64,000 bases of DNA, taken from Antedon mediterranea (lineage: Eukaryota; Echinodermata; Crinoidea; Comatulida; Antedonidae). This document shows, one piece after another, positions 1-12,700 of the stretch. The stretch is taken from positions 6,634,001 through 6,698,000 of the forward strand of contig NC_092679.1 of assembly GCF_964355755.1 (NCBI RefSeq). The letters run 5' to 3'. The translations under genes were made by a program, and so were the position numbers. Within the stretch, counting starts at the first letter, position 1. Every line of letters begins with the position of its first letter. The notes below the pieces were generated by a model, which ran no database searches, was not told the DNA's origin, and was given only the letters and a program-made list of their open reading frames with translations.

Positions 1-75
1 AATTTTACACATTCCTGCTAATATATATTATTAAGCTATAACAATACGTTTTGCCATTTATTGTGTTACCAATAC

Positions 76-334
76 CTTGTCGTAAATCGTCATCATCCAA
101 AACATTATGACTTGCAAAGTTCACATTGTGCATTTTGAGGATCTGTACAACAGCATTGCTGAACCCACACATCGGCTGCTCTTGATCACCCTTCATAAAA
201 ACGACGACTTTATTGTCTTTAACTAAAGATTCTATGTTTTCTTTAGAACCTGCGTTTGCAGAAAATAATCTAAATGCTGACAAACGTGGTAAAGTTTGTC
301 TTAAAAGCGGTGATATACGATAAATTGAGTTCAT
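76..334 (-). CDS. GLRX5: Mitochondrial monothiol glutaredoxin 5, first exon (partial)
   Basis: Exon 1 of a mitochondrial monothiol glutaredoxin, which in this family hands [2Fe-2S] clusters to acceptors in the matrix. It starts at the ATG at 334-332 and runs about 86 codons to a donor (CAAG|GTATTG) at 75-74. Residues 1-28 look like a mitochondrial presequence: rich in Arg, Ser and Leu, without acidic residues. Lys48 of MKGD and the active site CGFS at 56-59 form the KG-x5-PMCGFS cluster and glutathione site. The exon ends in LRQ, where vertebrate GLRX5 continues GIK-x-YSNWPT; the second half would lie left of the window. The reading frame that continues past the donor is intron. The start lies 413 bp from the divergent ankyrin-GH20 gene. 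Identification is firm; the remaining exon(s) are not visible. Confidence 0.93.
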
Positions 335-747
335 TTTGTACCGTATATTTCTGAGTAGTACTTTCTAGGCCTAAGTTGTTTTTAATGTTTAACCTTTGAC
401 ATGGATATAGGCCCTATGGTGATTGTTTTAGAAACATGTAGAAATGTATTTATAAATAATTTGTAATACTTATTTTATTAGATTAATATTCAAAACTAAT
501 CAAGATATTATTTATTAGCTTTAGTATTTTATTCATAATTATCTGTTTAGTAAAAATGTGTTAAATGTTTTCTTTTTATCAAGGAAACGTCTGGCACTGA
601 AGACTAGAGCCAACACGACACGTATGGATAGGCAAGACTAGAGCCAACACGACACTTGTCTTGTTTACCTTTTTTCGCCGGTCGTCTTCTTTATTTAGGC
701 CTAGCCTGAAATTGTGTCACTTTACTGTGTGCTGTTTGAGGACAGAA
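335..747. promoter_or_regulatory. Shared divergent promoter region with a 21-bp direct repeat
   Basis: This spacer separates the start codons of GLRX5 (minus) and the ankyrin-GH20 gene (plus), so it should contain both promoters. The sequence AGACTAGAGCCAACACGACA (plus one base) occurs twice, at 601-621 and 635-655, 34 bp apart. No clear TATA box is visible. A bidirectional promoter is inferred from gene layout only. Confidence 0.5.
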
Positions 748-3700
748 ATGCAAGAAGCTGTAGAAACATTGCGTACAGCCGTGGCAAATGGAAGAACTGA
801 TATAGTTAGATCGCTGATTCATGCTGCGAGCGAATGTGAGTCCGTTTGCTTTTGCTTTGTCGCCTGAGCTGAGACGAGGTGAAGAAGAAGGGGGCAATGG
901 CAGTTTGCCCAGCATGGTCGATTCGTCCCACAAATATATTATTTTTTAGTATTGAATACAGTATTCAATGTAAAATTTTATTAATACACGTTTAAAGTAC
1001 GGAACTGTACGACGAAAAAACAATTGGTTTAAAATTTCATAAAGTTGTCTTTTCCTTTTATTTGTTTGATGAATTTCAAAGGCTGTCCTGTAGATTGTAG
1101 AAAAATATTTACTAGCTATTAATTTATTTCTATTTTTAGGTGAAGAAAAAGATGAAGGTGCTATCAAAGTATTAGATGTTTTAAATTCAAACTTTGTTGG
1201 TGAAGGAACTGTACTACACCAAGCTTGCAAGGTTTACAATCTGGATATTTTAAGGACTTTTAAATAAAGTTTGGAAAAAAAATTAAGTCTGTAGATATTA
1301 TCCTATTAGAAAATTTGTTCGTACATTTGTTCGTTTATACATTATCACTGCATTGTATTATGATTATCAACTACATTTAAAAACTTCATCTGGGTGGGTT
1401 TCATTTCTACTATATTATTTGTAATTACCTTCAGCAAAATTTATTTATTTTTCCTCCTTCCTACTATAGGATGGACAAGCTGATATTGTTCGTACTCTCT
1501 TAATGTTTGGAAGCGACCCAACAATTAAAGATGACCAAGATAGACTGGCCTTTGACCTCGTTGATACACCCAATGTCAGAGCAGCATTCAATGATGCATT
1601 TTTTCAGGCCGTTGGACAAAATAGGTGAAAAAGCTAACAGTTTTTGTCCTTTATTTAGAGTTAGTTATAAATATATTTTTAATCCATTCTATAGAATATT
1701 TAATATTATATAATAAATAATATAAAGTATTATTTTTTGTTTTGTAAATTTACATGTTTACTTTTATTCATTTATTCATTTCCTTATTTCGGATAGTACA
1801 TCCATATACAAATTATACAAAAACAAAAAAAGAAACAATTTCAGTAGGAATAAGCCAAATAGCAACCCTAACCCACAAAACCAACCTACAATATCCTAAA
1901 ATATCAATTTGCACCAACGCTAATGCGGGTTGTATTGTGGAAGTATGTTAACTATGGTTTAATCAGACTGTCATGAATTCCGTTCATGTTCTGTTTATGT
2001 CTTGTTAATAATTACCTACTAGCAGATGCTTATAAATAATAAAAAAAGTGTGTTTTTGTTTACTAGGTATACACTTGTTTGTAACCTAATAGACTGTGGA
2101 CTGTCATTGGACACTGTAGACACAGAGGGTAGTGGCAACACACTTCTACACTGGGCAACATCATATAGTAATCTGAAAATGGTCAAGTGTTTACTAGGCA
2201 AAGTGCTTTTATTTTGTTATTGTTCAATCAAGTTAAATGTCCCCCGCCCCCTCTTTCTCTTGAATCGATGGTGACGTTGGTACATGACCATATCATACAT
2301 GCCAACATCTGAAGTTAAAAAAACGGCAGGTGGTATTTTTTTAGATCAACAGTGCCCTTTATCTAATATCAAGAGGTAAGGAGTACAGTGTGTGACGTCA
2401 CAAGTGGTATTGCGTGGTGGCTATGTGAGGGGAATCCCCCTTCCATTGAGGAAAAAATTAGGACCACAGATGGTTTGTACAATGGCTTAAATATGGTAAA
2501 TTTTCTTGTGTGTTAGCCTTTTGTTATATGCAGAAAATGACACATACATAAAAATTGAGTTATTTTTGTAATCCGGGAGAAAATGTGGAAAAAATCGGGA
2601 GCACAATATTAGTCCTCAAGTCTAAAATACGCAAGTCTGCCATATTACAGATGTTTGTGTGTATTAAATATTTAATTTCTTTAACCAAACAAGCCAACCA
2701 TCATGAGTGTATCAGATTACTTAAATGTAAATTAAAATTATAATATCCTTTGTTATGATATATGAATTGTTTAATTAGACAGGAAAATACTAGTATTGTC
2801 AGCTGTGAATTGTATGGAGTATTTCTTTCATCTATTTGCTAAGTTTGTAATACAAGTGTTCAATGGAACCAACAGACCACTAGCCTTCATACGTAGTATA
2901 GAATACAGTACAATTACTTAAAGATGTACTGTCACCCTGAAAAAATAATTCTTAAACAATTTTTGGTTGAATATGCCATTTTGATGTCACATAATAGTTA
3001 TCCACTTTGACCAAAAATTGGATTAAAAAAATATGTATTTACCTGTAAAAATGTAATTTAAAGAAAAAATAGTCAAATTGGCTGCCAGACAATGGATTTT
3101 TGGTTGAATTTAACCATTTTTTATGTTATTTTATAGGTAAAACATTTTTTTTCTATGGGTATGATTAAATTTATTAAAACTATGAAATAAGTCTTCATTT
3201 TTCATGTTTTTGGAGACAATACACCTTTAAGAGTAGCACAAAACCAATTAACTTTAGCCTCCTGACGACAAAATAGCAGTTAAATATTAACATTATTTAT
3301 CATATTTTAAATTATAGACCATGGTATAGCTGTCAACCACGTGAACAAAGATGGTACTGTTCCCTTACATGATGCGGTGTTGCGTAAAGAGGTCGATATT
3401 ATACGAGAGTTGATTCTGTTTGGTGCCAACCCTCAAATACGAGCCAAAACTGGGTAAGATAATCATTTGTTTATTTCGTCAACATGTCTTAATTTAAACT
3501 ACTAGTCCATAGAATATATTACTCCGGTACCACATCCTAGATTATATACAAAACCCGCACACATGTGTATTTGTTGTTCAGTCAAAATTTATAATTATGC
3601 AAAAATAATTTTTTAAAGTACTGTCAACTCTCCCAATACCGTGCCCTCTGAAAAACAGAAACTCTCCCAATACCAGACTTTTCTTGAAGTTCAAACAGTC

Positions 3701-6700
3701 CCAAATTTATTTTTACGATTAAAACCATATCAATACCATTCAGTCAGCCCAAAGGTGTCCGGTATTGAGAGAGTTGACTGTATTATAATAACAGTTTTAA
3801 ACAGTTACAGTACTCGAAAGCCACAATAATTCTGGCTATGGTTTTAACCGTGACATTAGCTGCATGCTTTTTTATTTTATTTACACGTCAACTAACGATC
3901 AAATAACAGTTTTCGCAACTTTTACAAAGTATTTAAAAACTACAACAATTTTTCAATAAGCATACACATCATACAACGTACATACAAACACATTTTTCAA
4001 AACTTTCTATTATTTAAAAGTCGAAGATAGTCAGGTCACGGGTCCATTCTATTGTCGCCACAGATTGACTTCTTCATCAGTACTTCCATGGAGTCCATGG
4101 TACTTCTATGAATGGATGATTAGGTGGGAACACGAACGCTAGTTGATCATACCCAGTACCGTTTTGATCATGCGATCATTCGGGAAACCACCTCACAACA
4201 TTGTGATATATACCTAGACAAATAACAGAAATAGACCAGTCAATGAAAAGTACTTAAACAAGTCATGCCTCAATGACTTTAGCTCAATAACTGTGCTTTC
4301 AAGTTACACAATACAGGTTCTAAGAATACAATAGCCAGGTATACATTTAAATAGGTATAATGACCTCACCTTGACTTAATACCTGTGCTTTAATAACAAT
4401 AGTAGTTGTTTGTGCATTATTTGTGGTATGAACCCAAGCCATATGGTAACTGCTTGTATGGTATACTGCTTAGATTGTTCTTACTAGTAGGACACACCTT
4501 AATTCATTTCTTTCTTCAAAATGAGGTAATTTATGGCTACATTTATGTTGATATATGCTTTTTTAAGTTGGATGCATTTGCATTCTTAGCTCACCGTGGA
4601 ATTAGGAAACATAGTTTTAAAAAGGCTGACCAGGGTGTTTGTTAAAATTCTTTTAAGGGCTAATACATTATTGAAAGCAGGTAGTAACATCGATATGTGG
4701 CTCTGTTCATCTGTGATGCGGGGGGTTCAATTTGCTCATCAAACTTCACTTTTATTTAATAATTTTGAGCAATTGTATGTCAACATGAATTTCATTTTTT
4801 ACAAATAAAATGAACTACAAACAGATTCCCTACAAATTTATAACACTATAATAGATTATTTCACTGTTCACTGTATTATAGTTATACAGTTTAATAAAAT
4901 ATGCTAGCAGGATTTTTTTATCTGTTATTAACAAAACACTTGGCATGACAAAATGGTATCAATAATTGGATGGTCTACTAAACACCTCACACTGCCACTA
5001 CAATTCTGTACACAGATAAAGAAATAAATGTGTACATTTCGGAACGTGCACTTGCGTTTTTTGGTTGAATTGGCCAACTGTCCAGGTTGATTTTCAAGTC
5101 TCCGTCCACACTATCAAACTAGTTTGACAAAAAAATGGGTGATGTGCCCAAATACGGTGGTGATATGCCCAAATATGGTAAGTGATATGTCCATAAATGG
5201 GCACACCACATTTTTTTGTCACAAAAGTTTGATAGTGTAGACAAAGCTTTAAGTAATTTTTATTCATTTTTACAGTCAATTCGAAGGCAAGTCACCTTTA
5301 GATGTTGCAGGTGACAATGAGATTTTACTAAATGCCCTGAAAAATGGACTTCTGAATGGACACATTGAAAATGAAAGTAAGACTGAGTTACATTTCATTG
5401 AATAGTTATGTTCTCTAAAGCCTTGCCTACACTATCAAACTTTATGTGACAACAAAATGTGGTGTGCCCATTTATGGACATATCACTTACCATATTTGGG
5501 CATATCACCACCGTATTTGGGCACATCTGGACATGATGATGTCATATCACTACCATATTTAAGCATATCACTACCATATTTGGGCACGTCACACTAGTTT
5601 GATAGTGTAGACAAAGACAAGCACCAACACATGTAATCGTACACTAACAATGTTTATTGCTACCATACTTAATCAAAGATTTTTTATTTTTTGTTTATTT
5701 TAACCATATTTAATGAGGGTGATCATCCAGCATTTGCTGGTCATTTGGGACCCTCAGAACAGATACAATATACAAAATACAACAAAACAGAAAAGTAAAA
5801 AAAAAACAAAAACCAAAAAATAAAATTAATTACATAAGACTAAAAATCTGAATAAGAAAATGTGAAATATAAAAAATAACTGAAATGTTAAATTAAGCAA
5901 AAATATATAATATATATAATAGGACAACGTAACAAAAAAAGATCAAAGATAACTGGACAATCTGCTGACCCATATATATTCTTATTTTTGTTATTATTTA
6001 GAAATTGAAGAAAGTTTTAATGCAGATTATGACCTGACCAAGAAACGTACTGCAGAAAAAAAAGATGAGAGCAAAAATAAGCAGACGAAAGCGCCTGCTG
6101 TAGCAGCAACAGCTGAGGTGTTGATTTCGCCAGAAGATACATCAATTGATGCAGTAAGTTTGGCCCTCCTATTGGCAAATTTATTATTATTATTTGGCTG
6201 TGGTTTTAAAATAAAGAATTGCTATTTTTTGTAACCATTAAAGGGCCAACTGAGACAAGTTTACTTCTAGGTTGGTCCTTATTTTATGCTCTGTATTATT
6301 TGTATGGCATTTACTAAAATAAATGTTTGTTGAATTGAATTGAATCAGACTATACAAACTAGTACACATTGTGACCCCCTATGTGTCTAAAAAAATGTAC
6401 TGGGTTTTCAGAGAAAGATTCATGAGTTTTTCAAAGCGACAGAGCTCTAATGATGTTAAATTAGATATTAAAAATGTCATTATTTCATTTTAGCTTTCAA
6501 AAGTGGGAAGAGCACTTCCCTCCCTGGATCTGGCCTGGTTTTCAGACCTGCTATGGATGTTACCTAGCCACCAGTAATTCCCATTAATGCCTGGGTTAAT
6601 AATAACCGATTGCGTTAGTTTTTCTCCCTTATTTATAGTGTGGTATCTCTTATTATTTAGTTGTCGGAGTCATTTTCAAAGCCCATGTTTCAACAACCTG

Positions 6701-9700
6701 ATTCAACTAATGACGCTCGACTAGACAAACTGTGGCCCCAACCACAACGTCTGATGGAGATTGAAGGCAACCCTGTACATTTACCAGAGAACATCAAAGT
6801 GCAAATAATACCTTCTGCAAAGTATGGTAAGAGTATACTTATCATCATCAGCCTATTCTCACTAATGTATCATTTGTTCAGTGTCATAAGTAAGTTATTG
6901 TTGAAATTAAATAAAAATAAAATAAGCAAATTTACAGTGTTATATATGTATCACATGTGATGCCTGTATCATACTCTATCTACCTATCTTTAACATAATA
7001 CAGGTACCACATGTGATAAATTTTCTATGATTCTGGATATATACAGTAATGCTATATATGGAGATACAGAAGACCAGTTTTGGACAGTCAGTGTATCGCT
7101 TGTTAACTTTATAAGTAATTTTCCCTTCTCCTTAGGTCTGCCAGCATTGGCTGACATATGGAATACCATAAGTATATCTTTTGAGGAGTTAGGCTATCAC
7201 CTTATTTTAGAAACAACCAACCACTTTACAAGTACAAAACCTGACATCGTTTGTAGTCTCAATCGTATGCTCTTTGGAAAAGATGAGAGTTATCGACTTA
7301 CAATCAATCATAATCAGGTATGTCTGTTTGTCTGTAAATCGCCTGAGACTGATGGCACACAAACTGCAGTATGTATGAAAATTACAGCATTTATGAACTT
7401 TTACATTTGACGTAATATATCTGCATATGAGATTAAAATACCATACTTTATTTTACTTTTTGTAGATTCAAATGACAGCCAGTGATTCTACAGGCCTGTG
7501 GAACTGTTTATGTACGTTGCTTCAGATTATTCGTTTATGTAAAGAGGGCGGCATTCCTTCTCTACAGGTAACCTTTTTTTCCGATTGTAATGAAGTTATT
7601 TACACTAGAAAATAAGCTTGAAGTTAAGGTTAAAGATATATTATTCCCCTAAATTTATTTCTTTTAATATGCCATTATAATGGCACATAATAGTTATTCA
7701 CTTTGACCCAAAACTGAATAAAAAAAAAAATAATTTTCCTTAAAAAAAATGTAATTTAAAAAAAAACAAACCTAAATTTCCTGTCAGGCAATGGTTTTTG
7801 GTTAAAATTAACTGGTTTTTTTCTACAGAAGTGAATAACTGTATTAAAACTGCAAAATGGCCTATTCAAAATCTGATTTATTAATCTTTATTTTTCATGA
7901 TTTTAGGGAACAATTCATCTTTATCGATTTAAATTTCTTTTAGATTTCTGATTGGCCAGATGTCATGTACAGAGGTGTAATGTTTGACATTTCTTGTGGA
8001 AGAGTTCCTAAACTGGTACAGTAATTCTTTTCATTTATACATTAAATTACCATTAATATGAAAAACTATTTTGCTTATTAAATGAGTTATTATTTTTTTA
8101 TTATTTTGATTTAAAGTTAAAGTCAACACAAACATTTAATTTACTTGTATTTACAAATATTTAATTTCAATATTTTTCTTTTTACAGGACTTTCTACTGT
8201 CATTAGTTGACACTTTGTCTTTGCTTAAATTTAATCAAGTGAGTTGAAACACCAATAGGCTTTCTTAAGGCCAATTTACACAGACGAACGGTAACGGTAA
8301 TAAAAATATTAATAGAACAGGATAGATTTTACATTGGACCAGCTGCATGGTTTTCCGCTTACTGTTACTGCTCGTCTGTGTAAATTGGCCTTTATGGATG
8401 ACCTTATTATTCAGTTATAACAATAACTGTGACCCGCACTAGAAGCAAATGCCAACAACAGCAATGTATAGTGTGTCATTAAAACCCTATTGAACATTTA
8501 TTGATCTTGAACTTTATTATTGCAATTCATTATATAAATAAATTGAAGTTGAACATAAAATATCGCATATAAACAAAAGAAACAAAAAATAGAAAGCCAC
8601 TCCGAAAGTGCATACCTCCGTCTACTGTAAAATTCTCCTACATCTCCGGGAAAAATAAAAATATGTGTGTTTGTCTTAATGATGTGTGTGATTTAGGCTA
8701 TTTTCACTACAAGCATGTGTATGCGAGTTTGGTTTAAAGGTTTTGTAACCAGACTTTCAACTAACAATAGCTTCAGTTTCAACTCTTGCTTCTTGTAAAA
8801 AAATGCAATTTCCGTTTACTTGTTACTTTAAGACTGCTCGCCGGCTTTTGAAAATTCGGTCCTATCTTTTAACACTAGCAGGTCTGAAAATAATACTAAA
8901 AAGTGGTCGAGAATTGGAACCATGGTCCGGATTGCCTCTAAAATTTAATGAAGTGGTCCTTGACCACATATCTATCGGTATTTTCATTTTGGTAAAGTTA
9001 TTGCAATAACTTTTCGAGTAATCCTGCTAACAAACAAACAAACAAACATACACAGGCGAATCAACTACTGTATACTACTACTATAAATATTTTTGATTTT
9101 TTAGTTACATTTATACATGATGATTGGTCAAGACTCCAGTATGAATATTGTGACAATGTATACACCAAGGTATGTACTCAGTATTATCACAATGCACATA
9201 TCAATATTGTCAGAATGTATACACTAAGGTACATTTAATCAATATTGTCAGAATGTATATGTCAAGGTACATTTAACTGATATTGTCAATCATATACACC
9301 AAGTTTATTTTTTTTTTTTGTTATTTATTAAATTTTTTTTATTTATTCTTTTTTTTTTCATCTTTATGTAATTTTACTTTCTATGGACCAGAGATTCCGA
9401 AATAAAAAAATGGAATATCTAATTTAAAAAGGTACATTTACATTGTCAGTTTATACGGTATGCTACTCAATTATATACTGTGGAATGTTGTGAATAAAAC
9501 ATACATTGAACAACGTTATTTTCCAGTGAATTGTTAGACATCGACATCTACTGCCAAAGTAGGCAAGTTCAGCTTATTCCTCATATAGACATGTTCAACA
9601 ACAGCGCCCTCACCCTGAAGCAATGTAAACTAATCCAAAGTATTATCTCCTGTTTTCCTTCAACAAAGTAAGTATAATTATTAATATGTATTCTATAACC

Positions 9701-12700
9701 TATTGATATTACATCATATAATAATAATAATATCCTGGATTTATATAGCGCCTTATGTTGTGAAACCTCTAAGCGCTGAACAGTATCACCCCGGTCATTT
9801 TTTTAGATCAAACACGTATGGAAACTTACTCCCATAATGCACCTAGTAATCAGCGTAAAGTTGTGTCTTGATCTAACCGGGTTCCCATTTATACACCTGG
9901 GTGGAGAGAGGCAAACATAAGTAAAATATCTTGCCTACAGATACAAGCAATGTGTCGAGATTTGGATTTGAACCTCGATCTCTTGATCAGTAGTTCAACG
10001 TCCAACACAATAAGCCACACGCCCTCACCAATATAAGATAGATATAATTATTCTTTTTCTTGATTATGCATATCTTTAAAGCACTTTCTATCCGAGATTT
10101 GACGCTCTATCTATTGCATATTATATTCCTGATACCTTGCTCATCAATTTTTTTATACAGTATTTTTTTAATGTTACCATAATATTTTTTTCTGCACTAG
10201 GTTCATTAACTTTGGTCCACAGATTACAAACCTGTTATTTCCTACAAGCAATAAAGAGGAGGACAGTGACAACCTTAAAACTGTAAGCCTGTGTGACAAG
10301 CTTAAGCTGATAGGTGTTAGTGATCATCATATTGTACAATACTGTGCTAACATACTGCACTCTTCACCGCAAGACATTCAAGCCTTCCCTAGTGGAAGTA
10401 TTGCAATGGAGTATGGCTACGAGGTATGCTAAAAACAAGTCATTTTAAAACATCGACAGCCTTTAAAGATCAGTTCCTTCATTGGAACTGGATTGGCCAC
10501 CCTCATTAAAGATGGAAATAAATAAATTTAACATCAAATATTTCAAAGCAGATTCTGTAGTAGTAAGCTGGTATTCTAAGGGACCATGTCAAAATTGTTC
10601 TAATGCAGTTACTGTTGCAACTACATTTTCTTTGCTCTTTAACCTGTTTGCCATCGATTAACAAGCTTTCTTTGAGGGTTATTAGGCTGTGTATTTCAGA
10701 GACTGCCTCATAATCGTCTAAAACTAAAATCATATGAATATTTCTTACCGTAACAATATTTAGTTACAGCAGTAACTCCAGTAATTTTGAATTAAAAAAA
10801 CCACTTTAAAATGTATTTCAAAGAATTCTGTGGTAGTAAGCTAGGCACTTGAGTGATAGTGTCTATTTTCACTACAAATACAGATAAATTAAAATATGGA
10901 AGAAGAGGGAAGAATGAAAAGATAATCATTCTTCTGCGATAATCCACAAACAATTTATAATGCGCCATATATCCAATGTTATTCTTTGTTTTTTAAATGA
11001 TTTTAGGCTGATTATGATTTTAGTGAATTTGGAAAAGTGGTGGCAGAATCTGGGTATGTACATTTTTTTAATTTTTAGGTCAGAAAAGGTGGTAGAAGGT
11101 CACAGAGGGTCTGTTAATTACCTGGTTTAGTTGGTGGATTACCCATCTAAGTTAGTGATATTTGGTTCATGAAACCAACTTAACTGGGTAACTAAGCGTA
11201 AACACTAGGCCTACAGTGTTAAACTAATGCAATGGTAGCTTATACCCCATAGACTTATATGAAATACTTTTTTTTATCTTTACAGGAACTGTTTTTATAC
11301 ATGCCCTGGCACACAAGCTTGGAATAGGTAAGTAAACGTGAATAACAAATTTGACTAGGTGTGCCTAAAGCTCTGTCTACACTATCAAACATGTTTGACA
11401 AAAAAAGTGTGATGTGCCCAAATATGGTAGTGATATGACAACATCATGTCCATATGGGCATTTTGTGTCTTTATTGGGACATATTGCCTCCCCACCGTAC
11501 GCAACACAGTTTTAACAGTTTCCTGGTCAAGATGACAACTGAAGACACATTGATTGACCTGACCTATATTGTTCATTTGTCATCTTTGAATCAAAAGCTC
11601 TCTATTATCAAATCAGTGTTAATGTTGTACACATTTATAATATTTATTTTTGCTTCCCAGTATTGGAGGCTGTCCTGAGGTAGCTGTACGAAACATATAC
11701 AATGCTACCCATTGTTCACGGATATACGACTGTGCAGTTGGTTTATTGGTCACCGATTGGGCAGGAGTCGCCCACCTGAATCATGAGTTGATTAGCTTAC
11801 CTGCTTATGTGACTGCGGCTGGTTTAGCATGGAATACCTATACTAGTCTAGTGAGTAAATGTTTGATACTGTGATATTGTAGGGTTTGGTCTTCAACATG
11901 TAGTACAATGGTATTGGTAACAAGCATTTTAACTACTATGCTGCGAACCCACTATGGTAGATCCCCTATTAAAGGGACACCTTCAGGAACAAATAAATGT
12001 CTTCTTAAAGGCTAATTTAAATGGATGAGCCGTAACGGTAAACAGAAAGCCATGTAGCTTGTCCCACATAGAATCTGTATCTATCCTAAGCGGGAACCGT
12101 CCATCCGCTCCCTGTTGTGTATAAATGGTCATAAGGAATAACATAGATTCTATGTTTTTCTAAATTTTTCTTAATAGGGATATCCTAAATAGTGGTTGGC
12201 CGTGGTGTTAAAACATTGCCCTTTGTTCCTTTCATAAGAGAGTGTCCCCTTAATAGAGGTGTCCCTAAGGAGATGTCCTACTGTAAAACGCACTAAAACA
12301 CTGAAGATAAATGTTATAAAGGCACAATGCAAATAAAGAATCATTCAAATATTTAAATTGTCAGATGTTCTGTTAAATGTTAGTTATTCTTGTTTTTAGG
12401 AATCCGTTCATCAGAACCTACCAGAATTAATCAATCTCCACATCTGCCATCATGAGCGGTCAGTACTTGGTCAGGTGGTAGTTGAGATTGGTCGGGCAGA
12501 AACCTACTTGATGCGAGCCTCAAGGAACCAGTCGATGGACAGTTACAAGAATCTGCCATCTCCAGAAGGATCATTCTTTTATCAGGTCATCAATAATCCA
12601 GATGGTCTAGAGTTAAGCCATTTGACTCCTGACATTATGCAGGTATGTGAATGCCATGAGGTCATCTGTGAAGTCCGTTTAGTCAAGCCTGTCTTTCATT

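Noticed and set aside
2203-2204. GT donor for exon 4 of the ankyrin-GH20 gene
   Set aside because: It would put exon 5 in a frame with an early TAG; the GC donor at 2198 keeps the ankyrin repeat intact.
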